Below, piece after piece: positions 34,815-45,488 of a stretch of 64,000 nucleotides of DNA (position 1 is the first letter of the stretch; each line of letters opens with the position of its first letter). The translations under genes and the position numbers were made by a program. Source of the DNA: Blastobasis lacticolella (taxonomy: Eukaryota > Arthropoda > Insecta > Lepidoptera > Blastobasidae); assembly GCA_905147135.1 (NCBI GenBank), contig LR990061.1:3262026-3326025 (forward strand). Reading direction: 5' to 3'. The notes under the pieces were generated by a model that had not been told where the DNA came from, made no database searches, and saw only the letters and a list, made by a program, of their open reading frames with translations.

Positions 34815-35175
34815 TGGATATTGTCAATGTGGACTCGGCGGAGAGACTCGGTGGCTGAGCGGGTAGGGTATCCGACTCGTAATAGGTGCCGGGTTCGAAT
34901 CCCACTGCGGCCATGTACCAACTTTTTTCTGAGTTATGTACATTAGTTGAAACTCAGTAGTGGGAGAAAACATCGTGATGAAACCTGCACATTCAGGCGA
35001 CTGGATGTGTAACCATGATCCAATCTGGTCAGGCTCCCCTGTTAGCAGGGTCACGGGGGTCAGATGGTAGTCGCTCCACAGTAATTACCTGGTCTGCCAA
35101 ATCCTGGATCATGGTCAAGGCGGACCCCGGGCGCGAGAACACAACCGGAACATTAACGCTAAGATTATTACTTTT
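34815..35175 (+). mobile_element. tRNA-derived SINE, family B, best-preserved copy
   Basis: The tRNA-like head has A box TGGCTGAGCGGG (34852-34863) and a perfect B box GGTTCGAATCC (34892-34902), followed by the conserved body (GTGATGAAACCTGCACATTC, CAATCTGGTCAGGCTCCCCT, CTGCCAAATCCTGGATCATG) and tail. Not a functional tRNA: the 3' acceptor half does not pair. Confidence 0.9.
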
Positions 35176-35254
35176 TAATGTGGACTCGGCGTTCTGAGCC
35201 GACGTCAATTACATTGTATTAGTTCTTAAACTGTAAGACTGTAAAGTTTGTGGA

Positions 35255-35276
35255 ATAAATAAATAAATAAATAAAT
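35255..35276. repeat. AAAT microsatellite
   Basis: AATAAATAAATAAATAAAT run after the SINE. Confidence 0.85.
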
Positions 35277-35437
35277 TGTAACTTGTGACGTCATTAAACA
35301 AAATCGAACGCCGGATGTTTGAACTTCATATTTTATTTAGGTTAGGTTTGACTTGACATTGTAACGATTTATATAGAATTCCGTCAAGATATGTAGGTAT
35401 AGAATAATATGCTGTGTGTGTTGAGGTTATTGAACCC

Positions 35438-35696
35438 ATCACAGCCCGTAACAGTCCACTGCAGGACTTCGGGCCTCTCCCACGAAAGGGGAGGTTATTG
35501 CCATAATCTCCACGCTTGGCAGGCGGGTTGGAGATCGCAGTGTTGTTAAATATAGCAATTGAAAATGCTGCTGCCCATTTTCCAGACTACGGAGACTAGA
35601 TATTTTATCTCGAAAACATTAGTTGCCTTGTACGACACCCACGAGTGTAAGGGGTTGGTGCTATTCTACTCTGCCGGACACCACCACACGGCCAAC
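35438..35696 (-). mobile_element. Dispersed repeat family C
   Basis: Near full-length copy of the 7674-7938 unit. Confidence 0.8.
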
Positions 35697-36049
35697 GGTT
35701 ATTGAACTACTTAAAATTAATTCGAGCGAACACTATTGTTTCTCTCACAGAAATATAAGTAAGTAAGCAATTGGTCTTTTCAAATTAGATTTTTTTGTGG
35801 GACGTTGGTTTTAATTTTCATAAAAGACGTAGGTACCTACATAAGCATAAATTGAAATGAGCTAGTTCTAGCCAATTAATATGCCGGGGTTTTCCCATAG
35901 CTAATTAGAAAAATAGGTGCATTAAAAACAATTACTAGAAGTATTTGTACAGTCCTATTATTTGTTATAGTTTCCTGATAGAATAGGTGACGTCATAATA
36001 GTTAGTAGCCACCGTTGCCAACTCTTAATAATAAACATGTCTCTGCATG

Positions 36050-36105
36050 GGTATTAGGTGGCCCGCATGCCTGTTTGTCTGCCGGATAACATAAGCAAAA
36101 AAAAA
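36050..36105 (+). mobile_element. LINE-type 3' tail scrap
   Basis: TAGGTGGCCCGCATGCCTG then TGTCTGCCGGATAACATAAG, the terminal 50 bp of the tail class at 37807-38145. Confidence 0.55.
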
Positions 36106-36107
36106 TC

Positions 36108-36457
36108 ATCTTGGCGTTAATGTCCCGGTTATGCCCTCGCTTACGAGGGCCTGGGGTCCGCCTTGACCATGATCCAGGATTTGGCAGATCAGGTAATTAC
36201 AGTGGAGCGACTGCCATCTGACCTCCGTTACCCTACCAGGGGAATCCGACCAGATTAGATCACTGTTACACATTCAGTCGCCTAAAGTAGGTTTCATCAC
36301 GATTTTTTTCCTACACCGTAAGAGCATCGGTTCGTATTCAACGAATGTACATAACTCAGAAAGGAGTCATTGGTACATGGCCGGACCGGGATTAGAACTA
36401 GGTAGCTCTCGCTTACGAGTTGGATACCCTAACCGCTCGACTACCGGCGCTCCACTG
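36108..36457 (-). mobile_element. tRNA-derived SINE, family B
   Basis: Near full-length inverted copy that begins at its 3' side with ATCTTGGCGTTAATGTCCCG and ends with a tRNA-like head (minus-strand GGTCGAGCGGTTAGGG-like). Confidence 0.88.
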
Positions 36458-36789
36458 TTGCCAACTATTAATACCTATTAAAAATAAAGTTACCGCTTCA
36501 TTTTTATCGTTCAAAATGCATTTTTGTGACCAAATATTATGGTACGAAACGAATTTTGCGCCTATACCAATTAAAATAACTTGCGTCATTTATTTTTATG
36601 GTGCACCATTAATTTTGTAAAATTATTTTTTACGATCGTAAAACTTGCGTTTAACAGCTTCATTGGATGTTTTGAACTGTTTTAAGCAACGATGATTAGA
36701 TCCGTAATTATATATTTACGTTCTAGTAACGACACAAGTATTGAAGTGCTTGAGGACACAGGTTTTGCTACCCTTGGGTGACAAAAAGA

Positions 36790-36982
36790 TGGTCATCTTG
36801 GCGTTAATGTCACGGTTGTACTAGTTACACATTCAGTCGCCTGAATTTGAAGCTTTCCCTCACCGAAAGAGCATCGGTTAGTGTTCAACTAATGTCCATA
36901 ACTCAGAAAAGAGGCATTGGTACATGACCACACTGGGATTAGAACCCGATACCTCTCGCTTACCACCGACGCTCCTAAGCAT
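36790..36982 (-). mobile_element. tRNA-derived SINE, family B, internally deleted
   Basis: Head and tail are present, but the middle from the CTGATCTGCC block to the CAATCTGG block is missing, joining CACGGTTGTAC directly to TAGTTACACATTC. Confidence 0.8.
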
Positions 36983-37806
36983 GTAGCTCCCTATTGCTGA
37001 AATAATTTTCGAAATCAGTCTAGTAGTTTCTGAGATTAGTGCATTCAAACAAAAAGCAAACTCTTCAGCTAGTATTGTTACAAAACAAAACGATTGTAAC
37101 GATAGAAATATGTCTTACAAATTTTTGTGATTGTCTGATCTATAGGTTGCTATAGCACACATCCTGTTGTAACATCTGCAAATCGGCGATCGATGTAGAG
37201 GATGTGCGGAGGCACTAGAAAGGTCAAACTCTTCTCATTGCCGGATGTATCCGTATAGTTTTTACGATGTTCTACCTACGCGCGGATGTACAGATGCATT
37301 GGTGTTATATCATATGTTACTAGAAGAGACGTTTCTTAAACTGTTCTAATAGCCATGTTTGAGAATTCTTATCCCATATTTTACTCCTGTTTGTCAACCT
37401 ATCTGACAACTGGGAATAAATTACATTTTCAATTTAGATGTAAGGGTTATGTAGTCATAAACGTTCCAATATTGTGAACTGATACTATGAGATACTTTTA
37501 TGAAAATATTTAAGAAAATCTAAACGTAATAAAGAAGACACAGGCAAGAGTTTCCATTGTGTTTCTATGTGCTAAAAATACAATTAAAGAAATTAAAGTA
37601 GATAATACTAAAATTGAGCAAACAATCTTACGAGTAGTACTACTTCATATTGTCTAAACTGCAACAATGAGAAAGAAAGATCACTGTCTTTCGCGATGAG
37701 GTCATACATAAAATATCATACATGACACATACAAACTGCAGTGAATATGTACTTTGAGAATCAAATAAGTGTTTGTGTCCTTAGGTACTGAATTGGAATT
37801 GGCAAG

Positions 37807-38145
37807 TTGGTATTACTTTTGATGATTCCATGTTTAGAACATTACACCCCCGCCGCCACCCGCTGTGGGCTAGGTACTTATCCCCACTATCTAGACCCTC
37901 TGTTGGTCACCACGCGAAGGATCGAAAGAAGTATTCTCGCTCGTACGATTCGGATGTGGAATGAGCTCCCAGCCACAGTGTTTCCTTTGGTCTATGACAT
38001 GCGATCGTTTAATAGGTATATTAGAGGTCTCTTCAGAGGCGGGCAACGCATTGGTAACTCCCCTAGTATTGCTATAGTATTCCATAGGCAGCGGTGACCA
38101 CTTTCCATCAGGCGGTCCGTTTGCCTGTTTTTCTGGAGTATAACA
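37807..38145 (+). mobile_element. Non-LTR retrotransposon C-terminus and 3'UTR
   Basis: The frame encodes LDPLLVTTRRIERSILARTI, RMWNELPATVFPLVYDMRSF and FRGGQRIGNSP, typical of the extreme C-terminus of Jockey/CR1-like reverse-transcriptase polyproteins, then the tail CTTTCCATCAGGCGGTCCG. It is a 5'-truncated dead copy, not a host gene. Confidence 0.8.
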
Positions 38146-38997
38146 TATAAAAAAAATCATTGCGGCAGCGTTCTTCAGCTATTACAGCAAATATCAACGC
38201 GATATGGCTCAATTCTTCGCGGTTGTGCGAAGTGCGCTCAATTTCAGTAAACAAATTCGATATCAATGCTTCTTTGCCTTTGGCACGCGAAACAAGGACA
38301 TAAACGCATCAATAGCAACGAAATTGTGTCACTGTTGCGGAAAAACAGAACAATACCCAGTACTGACTAAACAAATTTAAATTTCAAATGGGCCCAAGTA
38401 TGCGACCTTGCGGCACTCCACTCGATATAGAGTCGGAGTGCCTACATATTATAGTTGTGGCAGTTGTTCTATTGCAGACATAATTTAACATTAATTTCGA
38501 ATAGTTGTAGTTGCTATACGCTTTTAAATTTAAAATATAGGTAAGCTATTTACTGTTTACAATGGACTGTAGCTGAGGTCTAAAATTGTAGCAAGTTTTT
38601 TATACTTGTTCTAAAGCGGTTCATCCATATTATTCGTCTTGCATCTTGGAAGACGCGTCATACATAAAATACTAACGACTGTATCGAGCACCGAATGTGG
38701 TATTCGGATCGCCTTCTGGCTTTTGTGTTTCTTTTAAAACTGAAGGGGTTGTGCGATTGTTGTGCGACGCTGTCACCAGGTCAGATAAGTTCGTTGCGCT
38801 TTACAAGGCCTGTGTCAAAATTATTTGTACACGCATGCAATGCATGATCAACATATGTACAATTTTGATTGGAAAGATGGTCATTATTAACATTTTTACT
38901 GATTTACACGGAGTTTAGCTAGAAAATCAACTAATAATGCTAAAAAGCTTAAAATAAGTATACCTAGAGGTAATGCCGCCAGCCTCCTAGGAATACA

Positions 38998-39092
38998 CAT
39001 TTTTGTCTCGGAAACATTAGTCGCATTGTACGACACCCACGAGTGTAAGGGGTTGGTGCTATTCTACTCTGCCGGACACCACTCGGCCAAGA
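38998..39092 (-). mobile_element. Repeat family C fragment
   Basis: GGAAACATTAGTCGCATTG to CTCTGCCGGACACCACTCGG matches the high-coordinate end of family C. Confidence 0.7.
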
Positions 39093-39464
39093 TCTGATTT
39101 AACTAGTTTTAATTTTGTAAATCAAATTGGAAAAAAAAATTACGTTCTCACACCTAGGTTATCCCAACATAACTGACTAGTCAATATAATACAATGTAGT
39201 ATTGATCCTTCTCTTCAATACATAAGTAAAATTTCAAACAAAATCCTACTTAATCAAAGAATCGCTGTTATTCATTACTTTATCCCGACCGGCATTTTAA
39301 TCGCGCTACAGTTATATTATCATCGTAGAACCGGATTGAGTCTATCCGTGACCATGGTAACCTGTAAGGAGATCGAAATGTCGGGATAAATCTGTACATA
39401 GCAAAGAGACTGGAAAGTTAGCGACCTTCATGGTTAAGCAAACTTTTTTCTTTCTGGTACATGG

Positions 39465-39660
39465 TATAAAACAAAGTCGCTTCCCGCCGTCTGTCCCTAT
39501 GTATGTATCTATGTACGCTTAGATCTTTTCAACTACGCAACGGATTTAAATGCGGTCCAACAATAGATAGAGATTCAAGAGGAAGGTTTATAAGCAAAAA
39601 ATGGGTAGGTTAGGGGTAAAGTAGGTGCACGCGAACTAAGTCGCGCCGGGTCCACTTGTA
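39465..39660 (+). mobile_element. Small Helitron-like element, family 2
   Basis: ACAAAGTCGCTTCCCGCCGT, CAACTACGCAACGG and a terminus GTCGCGCCGGGTCCACTTG in which the CTAG end is mutated to CTTG. Confidence 0.75.
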
Positions 39661-39689
39661 ATTTATATATAGAAGATGAATAAGAAAAT

Positions 39690-39938
39690 ATATTGGCCGT
39701 TTGGAGTCCGCACCGAGCACTTACACTTGTGGGTGTTGTACAAGGCGACTAATGTTTCCAAGGTAAAAGATCTAGAGATCTCTGTAGACTGTAAAATGGG
39801 CAGCAGCGTTTTTCATTGTTATATTTACAACACTGCGATCTCCAACCCGCTTGCCAAGGGTGGATATTATAGCTACCTACCCTTTCGTGGGAGAGGCCCA
39901 GGTGCAGTGGACTGCAGTTATGGGCTGTGATGATGACG
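39690..39938 (+). mobile_element. Repeat family C, inverted relative to other copies
   Basis: TGTACAAGGCGACTAATGTT, AAATGGGCAGCAG and GCAGTGGACTGCAGTTATGG, ending TGATGATGACGAT. The 84-residue open frame over it is repeat sequence. Confidence 0.75.
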
Positions 39939-40542
39939 ATCCAAGGATCTTATCCCTTCCAATCCTATCAATATTAAGCAACGTGAGTAAAATCTTCCGC
40001 TGAGACGTGTTGAACAGGTTCGGGAGCCGATTAGCTTTGTGATGATATATATAAAACCAAAATTAAGTCGCATTGTTTTATTTGCAATATCTGGGCGTAG
40101 AGGTAGAATAGAAGAGAATATTAAGACAAATTAATCATCGAGACACTCATTAAATAGGCATCGGATAGCAAAATCAAATCAAATATATAACTGAGAGCAG
40201 TACACTGCCCTTGGCGCTTCGACTTATCATCTGTAAAGGGGTCAGGGCAATTCGCACAATGTAATAATATTTCGCTGCCATTGCAGTGAAGGGCATGATA
40301 AAATATCGTATTATTTTCGGAAAACCGTGCGTTTTGTGTTTGAGTGATATATTTTGAGATTTAGGGCGTAAAGAGGTTTCTCTTCAAGCCGGTTGTACGA
40401 AATTACGGATCGAAAGAACCGTCTAATCCAGTTCCGAAATAAATCTGCCAGGGAGTGGTCTATTTTTTTTGATTAAGTCTTTCACGGTCTTATATATTTT
40501 TATATGCCTGAAGCGAATGTTCTACAATCAGAATATAATTGT

Positions 40543-40662
40543 AAGGCGCTGTCCTAATTGGCAGCGGTCGTGCGACTATAGTCATACGACGGGCAGGAGA
40601 CCTTAAAACCGCCCATCGCTCGACCACGGACGTACGACTTTTGCCAATTAGGACAACGGCTT
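40543..40662. mobile_element. MITE family Z, full copy
   Basis: The left end AAGGCGCTGTCCTAATTGGC is mirrored by the right end TGCCAATTAGGACAACGGCT (two mismatches), with further inverted CGTGCGAC / GTACGAC blocks inside. About 120 bp. Confidence 0.8.
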
Positions 40663-41309
40663 AAACATTATCAATCAATAATATTCTTGGGCATAATCTA
40701 GGCCTCCCCCAATCACTATTCTGTAAGTAATAATATTAAGTAATAATAATATTAGTAATAAATATATTCCAAATACGATACTCAAAAACAAAAGACAGAA
40801 GTGATAGGCAAAAAAGTTTAGGGCCAGTTCTTGGTTATCGTTTTTGGTATTAAGCTAGAAAAATAATTGCCTAACAAAATTGAAAATGCATAATTAAAGT
40901 TGTTCTGCACTGATTTACCTATTTTCGTATGTTAAAAACTATTCCAATCTGTATAGAAATGGTAATGGCCAAAATTTATGGCATTCGCAGTTATAATTAG
41001 ATAAGTATACGTAACATGATAAATCTCGGTTTCAAATTGATTGTACTCCATGCTATGCCGGATAGATTGATAATAGCCTAAGGCTTTAGGGTTTAGAGTG
41101 GCGATTGCAAACAAGCCCATACAATTTTGTATGGAAAGAACGCCATAAATCAAGATCAGCATTGTTACGAATCGTGGGTTGGCCTTCAATTGTAAAATAC
41201 TCGTACAATATTTACTGACTGAACGTAGGTAGGTGTTGTCACGTGAAAATTAGATACATGCAAGGGCAACGAGGTGACTACGGGCACAGAATTTTAATAC
41301 TAACCTACT

Positions 41310-41472
41310 TCTATATACTATAGTATAAAACGCTTCCGTCTGTATCTATGTACGCTTAGATCTTTTAAACTACACAAATATATAGAGTGATTCAAGAGGA
41401 AGGTTCATAGCAAGAAAAAAAGGGTAGGTAGGTGAAAAGTGTAGGCGAACGAAGTCGCGCTGGGTCCACTAG
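41310..41472 (+). mobile_element. Small Helitron, family 2, with both ends
   Basis: Starts TCTATATACTATAG and ends GCTGGGTCCACTAG, giving the TC...CTAG ends diagnostic of Helitrons, with the element followed by T. About 163 bp, no coding capacity. Confidence 0.8.
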
Positions 41473-41734
41473 TTATAAGAGTAGTTAGCCTATTCCAACA
41501 TTGGTGTAAGTAAATAACTGATGAATCATTATTCGAAAAGGAATCTGAATAGTAATTATGTTTAACTAAACTCCTCATCCTAAACGTAAAATGCCGTCTC
41601 TTTGGCTAGTGACAAATCTGCAAGCCAGGGCTGCTCTTTCAATAAAAAACCGCTCTCAGGTTTCTGAATTTGTTTACCCCCTACGTAAGAAGAGAAATGG
41701 TATAAGTTTGAAGTGTTGTGTATTTGTTTGGTGT

Positions 41735-41800
41735 GTGTGTGTTCTCTGTGACGTTGTAACTCCCAAACGAATGGACCGATTTCGATTTGATTTTTATCCA
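41735..41800 (+). mobile_element. Repeat family D fragment
   Basis: GTAACTCCCAAACGAATGGA followed by CCGATTTCGATTTGATTTTT. Confidence 0.5.
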
Positions 41801-42211
41801 CGACGGACGGCACGGAACGGCCGGAGATGGTATATGCGTTTGGGGTTTTTTCGAGCGATCTGCTAGCGTGGGGTTTCTATATTTGAAACCCTTTATATTT
41901 ATTAAGGTTTAAAACTTTATATTTATTAAGGTTTTTTCCTTTACAATAATTTAAGACCGTGTGTACTTTTTGAAATCTAAAATATTGGTTTTCTTTACAT
42001 TGGAAAACCAGTTAAATCCAAATTGTTCTTATAGTTGCGTTTGTACACGAAATAGAAATGTCATAAACCTTCGGCGTCGCGTGAACCAAACGTTTCCTTT
42101 GGCAGAAGGATGGGTTCATGTTTTTTGTAAATTTTTGGAGGCCACAAAATATTTGATGTAAATTTTTGGAGAGATGGTTATCAAATAGTCCATTATGGTC
42201 ACATAACTTAC

Positions 42212-42318
42212 CGATCAGGTCTAGGTTGCGCGAGCCTCTGCATCAGCCAGGCTTGCGAGAGCGCCGGCGGCATTAGGCCGCCACTCAGCGCCGCGAGTGC
42301 TGCTAACATCTGCTGGAA
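42212..42318 (-). CDS. E93: E93 coding exon C
   Basis: This 107-nt exon encodes FQQMLAALAALSGGLMPPAL then SQAWLMQRLAQPRPD, with the bases CG left over for a split Arg codon. The acceptor is tgtatccag and the donor is a consensus GTAAGT at 42211. It continues the Ala/Leu/Gln-rich helical region begun in exon B; no catalytic or DNA-binding motif is visible. It is asymmetric (phase 0 in, two bases out), so unlike its neighbours it cannot be skipped without a frameshift, and it probably appears in every product that uses the downstream Psq exon. The intron separating it from exon B is only 1,017 bp. Confidence 0.88.
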
Positions 42319-42829
42319 CTGGATACATGAGATGGTTAGCTTTATTGTAACAGCTGGAAAGAATTCGGCCCTTATGATGCCTTACTTTCGACTAACGGCC
42401 AGGGATGAGTTTCATTTCTACATGTGCAATTTTAAAGCGTGTGTTGCGCGTGTCTATTGACAGTGACCACTTTCTATCAGGCGACCCACTTTCTTGTCTG
42501 CCTCTCTATGTTATAAAAAAAAACCATTTCCCGGTTGATAAATAGATCCCGGATGTGTGTCATAATATTTGGTCTGCCTCTAAGATTTTTGTCACTGACA
42601 ATTACATTTGTTACATATAGGCCTGCCTCGGTCTGCCATGAAGGGCGAGCGAAGTGGGCTAAGAGGAGTAGGAAGGCGGATCCGCACCCTTGCGTGCCGC
42701 GCGGGAGTTCAACCGGGACGAGATGGTCAGTGTCAGCCATAAGTATACCGGATTTATTCAATTCTACTCTGTCGGACGCTGAACCGTGCTGCTGCTAGAG
42801 ACAGAGCATCTAGATTCTATAGACCAGGA

Positions 42830-43262
42830 CACCTACTCCAACCCGTTTGTCAACAGTGAAGATAATCCGGTATAGGGTCCGATTGCCTACTCTTTCTTCT
42901 CCATTTCGCCCGGTCTTCGGCACCTTCGCGTCGTAAACCGTTGGCTCTCCCATCCCAGTTCCGAGTCAGCCATGTCAATCCATTCTTAGGCTACCCGCGT
43001 AGCCTTGATACCAATAGGTTCTGGCACACATTTCACATGCACCCTGGAGCTTACACGAACTATAGTCCGTACCAATATACGTTTGGTATACCAAAGCAGG
43101 CCAGTTCAAGCCTCTTCAGTCTTATCCGCGATGTCTCTCACACCAAGACTGCCATGGATGTACTCGACGTATACAGTCAAGTCTTGTAACCCCGTTACGG
43201 CAAACATCCACCGCAGCATTTTCATTTCGTTGGCGAAGCACGCCCGCTTCGTGAGCGCTGAC
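42830..43262 (-). mobile_element. Non-LTR retrotransposon fragment in intron B-C
   Basis: The part 43115-43262 is homologous to 52935-53080 (CTCTTCAGTCTTATCCGCGA against CTCTTCGTTCTTATCCGTGA), which encodes a LINE C-terminal domain on the minus strand. Frames are broken here. Confidence 0.65.
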
Positions 43263-43277
43263 TAGAGTCACAAGAGA

Positions 43278-43315
43278 ATTATGTGCGGGTTAGAAAGATC
43301 TAACCTGCACATAAT
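43278..43315 (-). other. Stem-loop beside the exon B 5' splice site
   Basis: Arms 43278-43294 and 43299-43315 (17 nt each, one mismatch) enclose a 4-nt loop. In the E93 transcript it begins about 20 nt inside the intron after exon B. Confidence 0.9.
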
Positions 43316-43335
43316 CGCTACATCTGTATCCTCAC

Positions 43336-43461
43336 CTGCGCCATAGCCTGTGGACTCTGCGCCTGCAGCTGCATCTGCAGCAGGTGCTGCAGCAGCGGCG
43401 GCGCGGCGGCCGGACTCTTCGCGCCAGACACCGAACTGCTGTCCGACTCCGACGCAGGACT
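43336..43461 (-). CDS. E93: E93 coding exon B (LxxLL nuclear-receptor box)
   Basis: This 126-nt exon encodes 42 residues, SPASESDSSSVSGAKSPAAA followed by PPLLQHLLQMQLQAQ and SPQAMAQ. It lies between an acceptor (ttcttacccacag) and a GTGAGG donor, phase 0 at both ends. The LQHLL motif fits the LxxLL nuclear-receptor box reported for the Mblk-1/E93/LCoR family, followed by a Gln-rich helix; the Ser-rich start suggests phosphorylation. Since both boundaries are phase 0, skipping it would keep the frame and remove only this block. A LINE-type repeat begins about 35 bp upstream of the acceptor, and a 17-bp-arm stem-loop lies about 20 nt into the downstream intron. Splice choice is inferred from sequence alone, but it joins smoothly on both sides. 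Confidence 0.9.
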
Positions 43462-43489
43462 CTGTGGGTAAGAAGGATATTGTTAGAAG

Positions 43490-43695
43490 AAGAATTAAGA
43501 GGAGGTAGAGTTGGGTTATCTTATCTATCCTATTTGAATTGGAGCCGCTCGACTGGGAAAGTACCTCCATAAGTGGCTTTGGCAGTGGAGGGACTTTTTC
43601 CTTTTTGCTGTGTGTTTTGTCAGGGTTTTAGAGGCAGCGATTCCAAGGCGGTCCGTTTGCCTGTTGGTCTACCGCATGATATAAATAAAAAGGAC
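43490..43695 (+). mobile_element. Repeat family E copy next to exon B acceptor
   Basis: GCCGCTCGACTGGGAAAGTA, GGCTTTGGCAGTGGAGGG and AAGGCGGTCCGTTTGCCTG match family E. It starts within about 30-40 bp of the exon B acceptor. Confidence 0.75.
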
Positions 43696-45419
43696 AACGT
43701 ATACACCGTCCGGGGTGCCAAACGGCTCTGGGTCCCAGCGGAAGACCTCAATCTTGCTTCGCCAACGGTATTAGGAGGCACAACTAATAAGTGCCTACCT
43801 AGTTTGACCATCTTTAAAGTACGGGGTCACTCATCCAGTTCCCACACGGAAAGGATGATTTATTCTACGATGAATATACTTTGCGACATGCGCTTTTTTA
43901 TATGAAACCTCTACTAGTTAACAAGACTCACTCAAGTCCAGCAGTGTACAGTTATGTGTTGAGTCTATTTTTACAATTTTATTAGCCTTTTGGGCCACCT
44001 TGGGAGAAACGTGGTTCTCCGAAAGTGTTCGACAAACACTGATGGGCACTCTCGAGGCTTCCACACCATTGGGATTGGGTTTTGTATCGCCTGTCGATCC
44101 TACCCGTAATTATCGATATATAAGCGTTCTTATATTAATTAGTCATTGTATTCGTTGAAAAATGAAATACGTAATTTTATCATATATAATATACATATAT
44201 AATTAGTATACATTATGTTTACAATAGCTTATTTACACATAAAGCGTCGGTACCTGCACTAAGGTAGTACTTACATTAAGTGCCAACGAATATTTCCGGA
44301 AAAACAAAACGAGAGAACCATTATTATTTTCCTCATACAAGTGAGTACTGAGCGCGACAAAAGGCGACAATTATCAATTAATACGTAACGAAGTGGAAAA
44401 AATAATAATTGGTCGTCGGCGAAGGGAAATCGGATCAAATCAGAACGTAGGTATTAATTACTTAAACATGCTTGAAGTTAAGCGTTAGTCCTAAGTGCCT
44501 ATGGCGTTCTTAACTACCGACTAGTCTAAAGGTTAACTTTACATCTCCTAGTCCAAAAAGGGTTAACATAGGGCGGCTTGCACCAAATTCTTAAATGAAT
44601 TTAAGTTGATACTTAAACATAAAACTTCATACAAAAACGTTAAACGTGTTTAAGCGGGGCTTAAAGTAATTGTTGTCCGTGTCCAAGACTGACAGTATTT
44701 AATACTGAAGAAAAGTCAAATAATCATCGCATAGGCAAAATACTTGATATTCTAGTTAGTCATTTTACTATAGGTAAAATAGTTGCTGAAAATAAGTATT
44801 TTTCACGATACTGTAAGCACAGTTAGTATATATTTTATCTAGAATCGAAACTAAAATCTGTCAAATAATTGTAAACTTCTAATAGCTCACAATCCGATTT
44901 ACGATTTAACTTAACTTGCCTCAATTACGAGGTTCGTTAGAATTTAACAGATCACAATTATACGACAGTTTATAACTTACGGTAAGTATAAACTAATGAT
45001 TTTCACAATCTTATACTGACATATTATTTAGGTACTTACAGTCCCGAAAACTGATGTTTAGCAAGTTGAAATAAGTCTGGCATTTGCATTGTTACTATTT
45101 TCCAACGTGTGTTTTGTAATTACGATGACATTTGCGATGTTTCTCGTAATAAGACGAACAAAGATTATATAAAGTGCTAAACATTCAGTTTTCTCGACTG
45201 TACAACACGTTTACCTCAAGGTCTCTTTTTGAACAAATAAAACGGCACATTCCAATTCCAAAATTCGAAATAGTAACTCGCGCCGTTGCGTTTCATTTAT
45301 TTTTCGAATCTGTCGCCGGAGTGGCAAAGGCTGCAGTCGCGTTCGGCTTACCTTGACGTTTTGCTAATCAGGTCCACCTTGAATATTAACTAACGGATTG
45401 TTTAGTGAACAGCTCTGCA

Positions 45420-45488
45420 CACGTGAACGCGCCACACGCGGGCTATAATGCGTTATATAATCCGTGTGTGCCTCACACGATTATATAA
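45420..45488. promoter_or_regulatory. Paired JH-type E-boxes and palindrome
   Basis: CACGTG (45420-45425) and CACGCG (45435-45440) are followed by a palindrome with arms TTATATAATCCGTGTG (45453-45468) and CACACGATTATATAA (45474-45488). CACGTG and CACGCG are known recognition cores of the juvenile-hormone receptor Met with its partner Taiman; binding here is inference. Confidence 0.3.

Larger units (their letters stand above)
30125..42211 (-). other. E93: E93 intron between exons C and D (12.1 kb)
   Basis: A transposon-dense intron. It holds SINEs, Helitrons, LINE tails, at least three foldback elements and a locally triplicated sequence, all listed separately. I see no additional exon-like frame with good splice sites. 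Confidence 0.8.
42319..43335 (-). other. E93: E93 intron between exons B and C (1.0 kb)
   Basis: The shortest of the four introns. It contains a LINE fragment at about 42830-43262 and a stem-loop at 43278-43315 close to the exon B donor. Confidence 0.85.

Noticed and set aside
34850..34925. Possible tRNA gene with good A and B boxes
   Set aside because: The acceptor and anticodon arms do not close and the sequence continues into a repeated SINE body; it is the head of a tRNA-derived SINE. The same holds at 5325-5395 and 8183-8220.
37807..38097. 96-codon open frame as a host gene
   Set aside because: The translation is the C-terminus of a non-LTR retrotransposon polyprotein, truncated at its 5' side.
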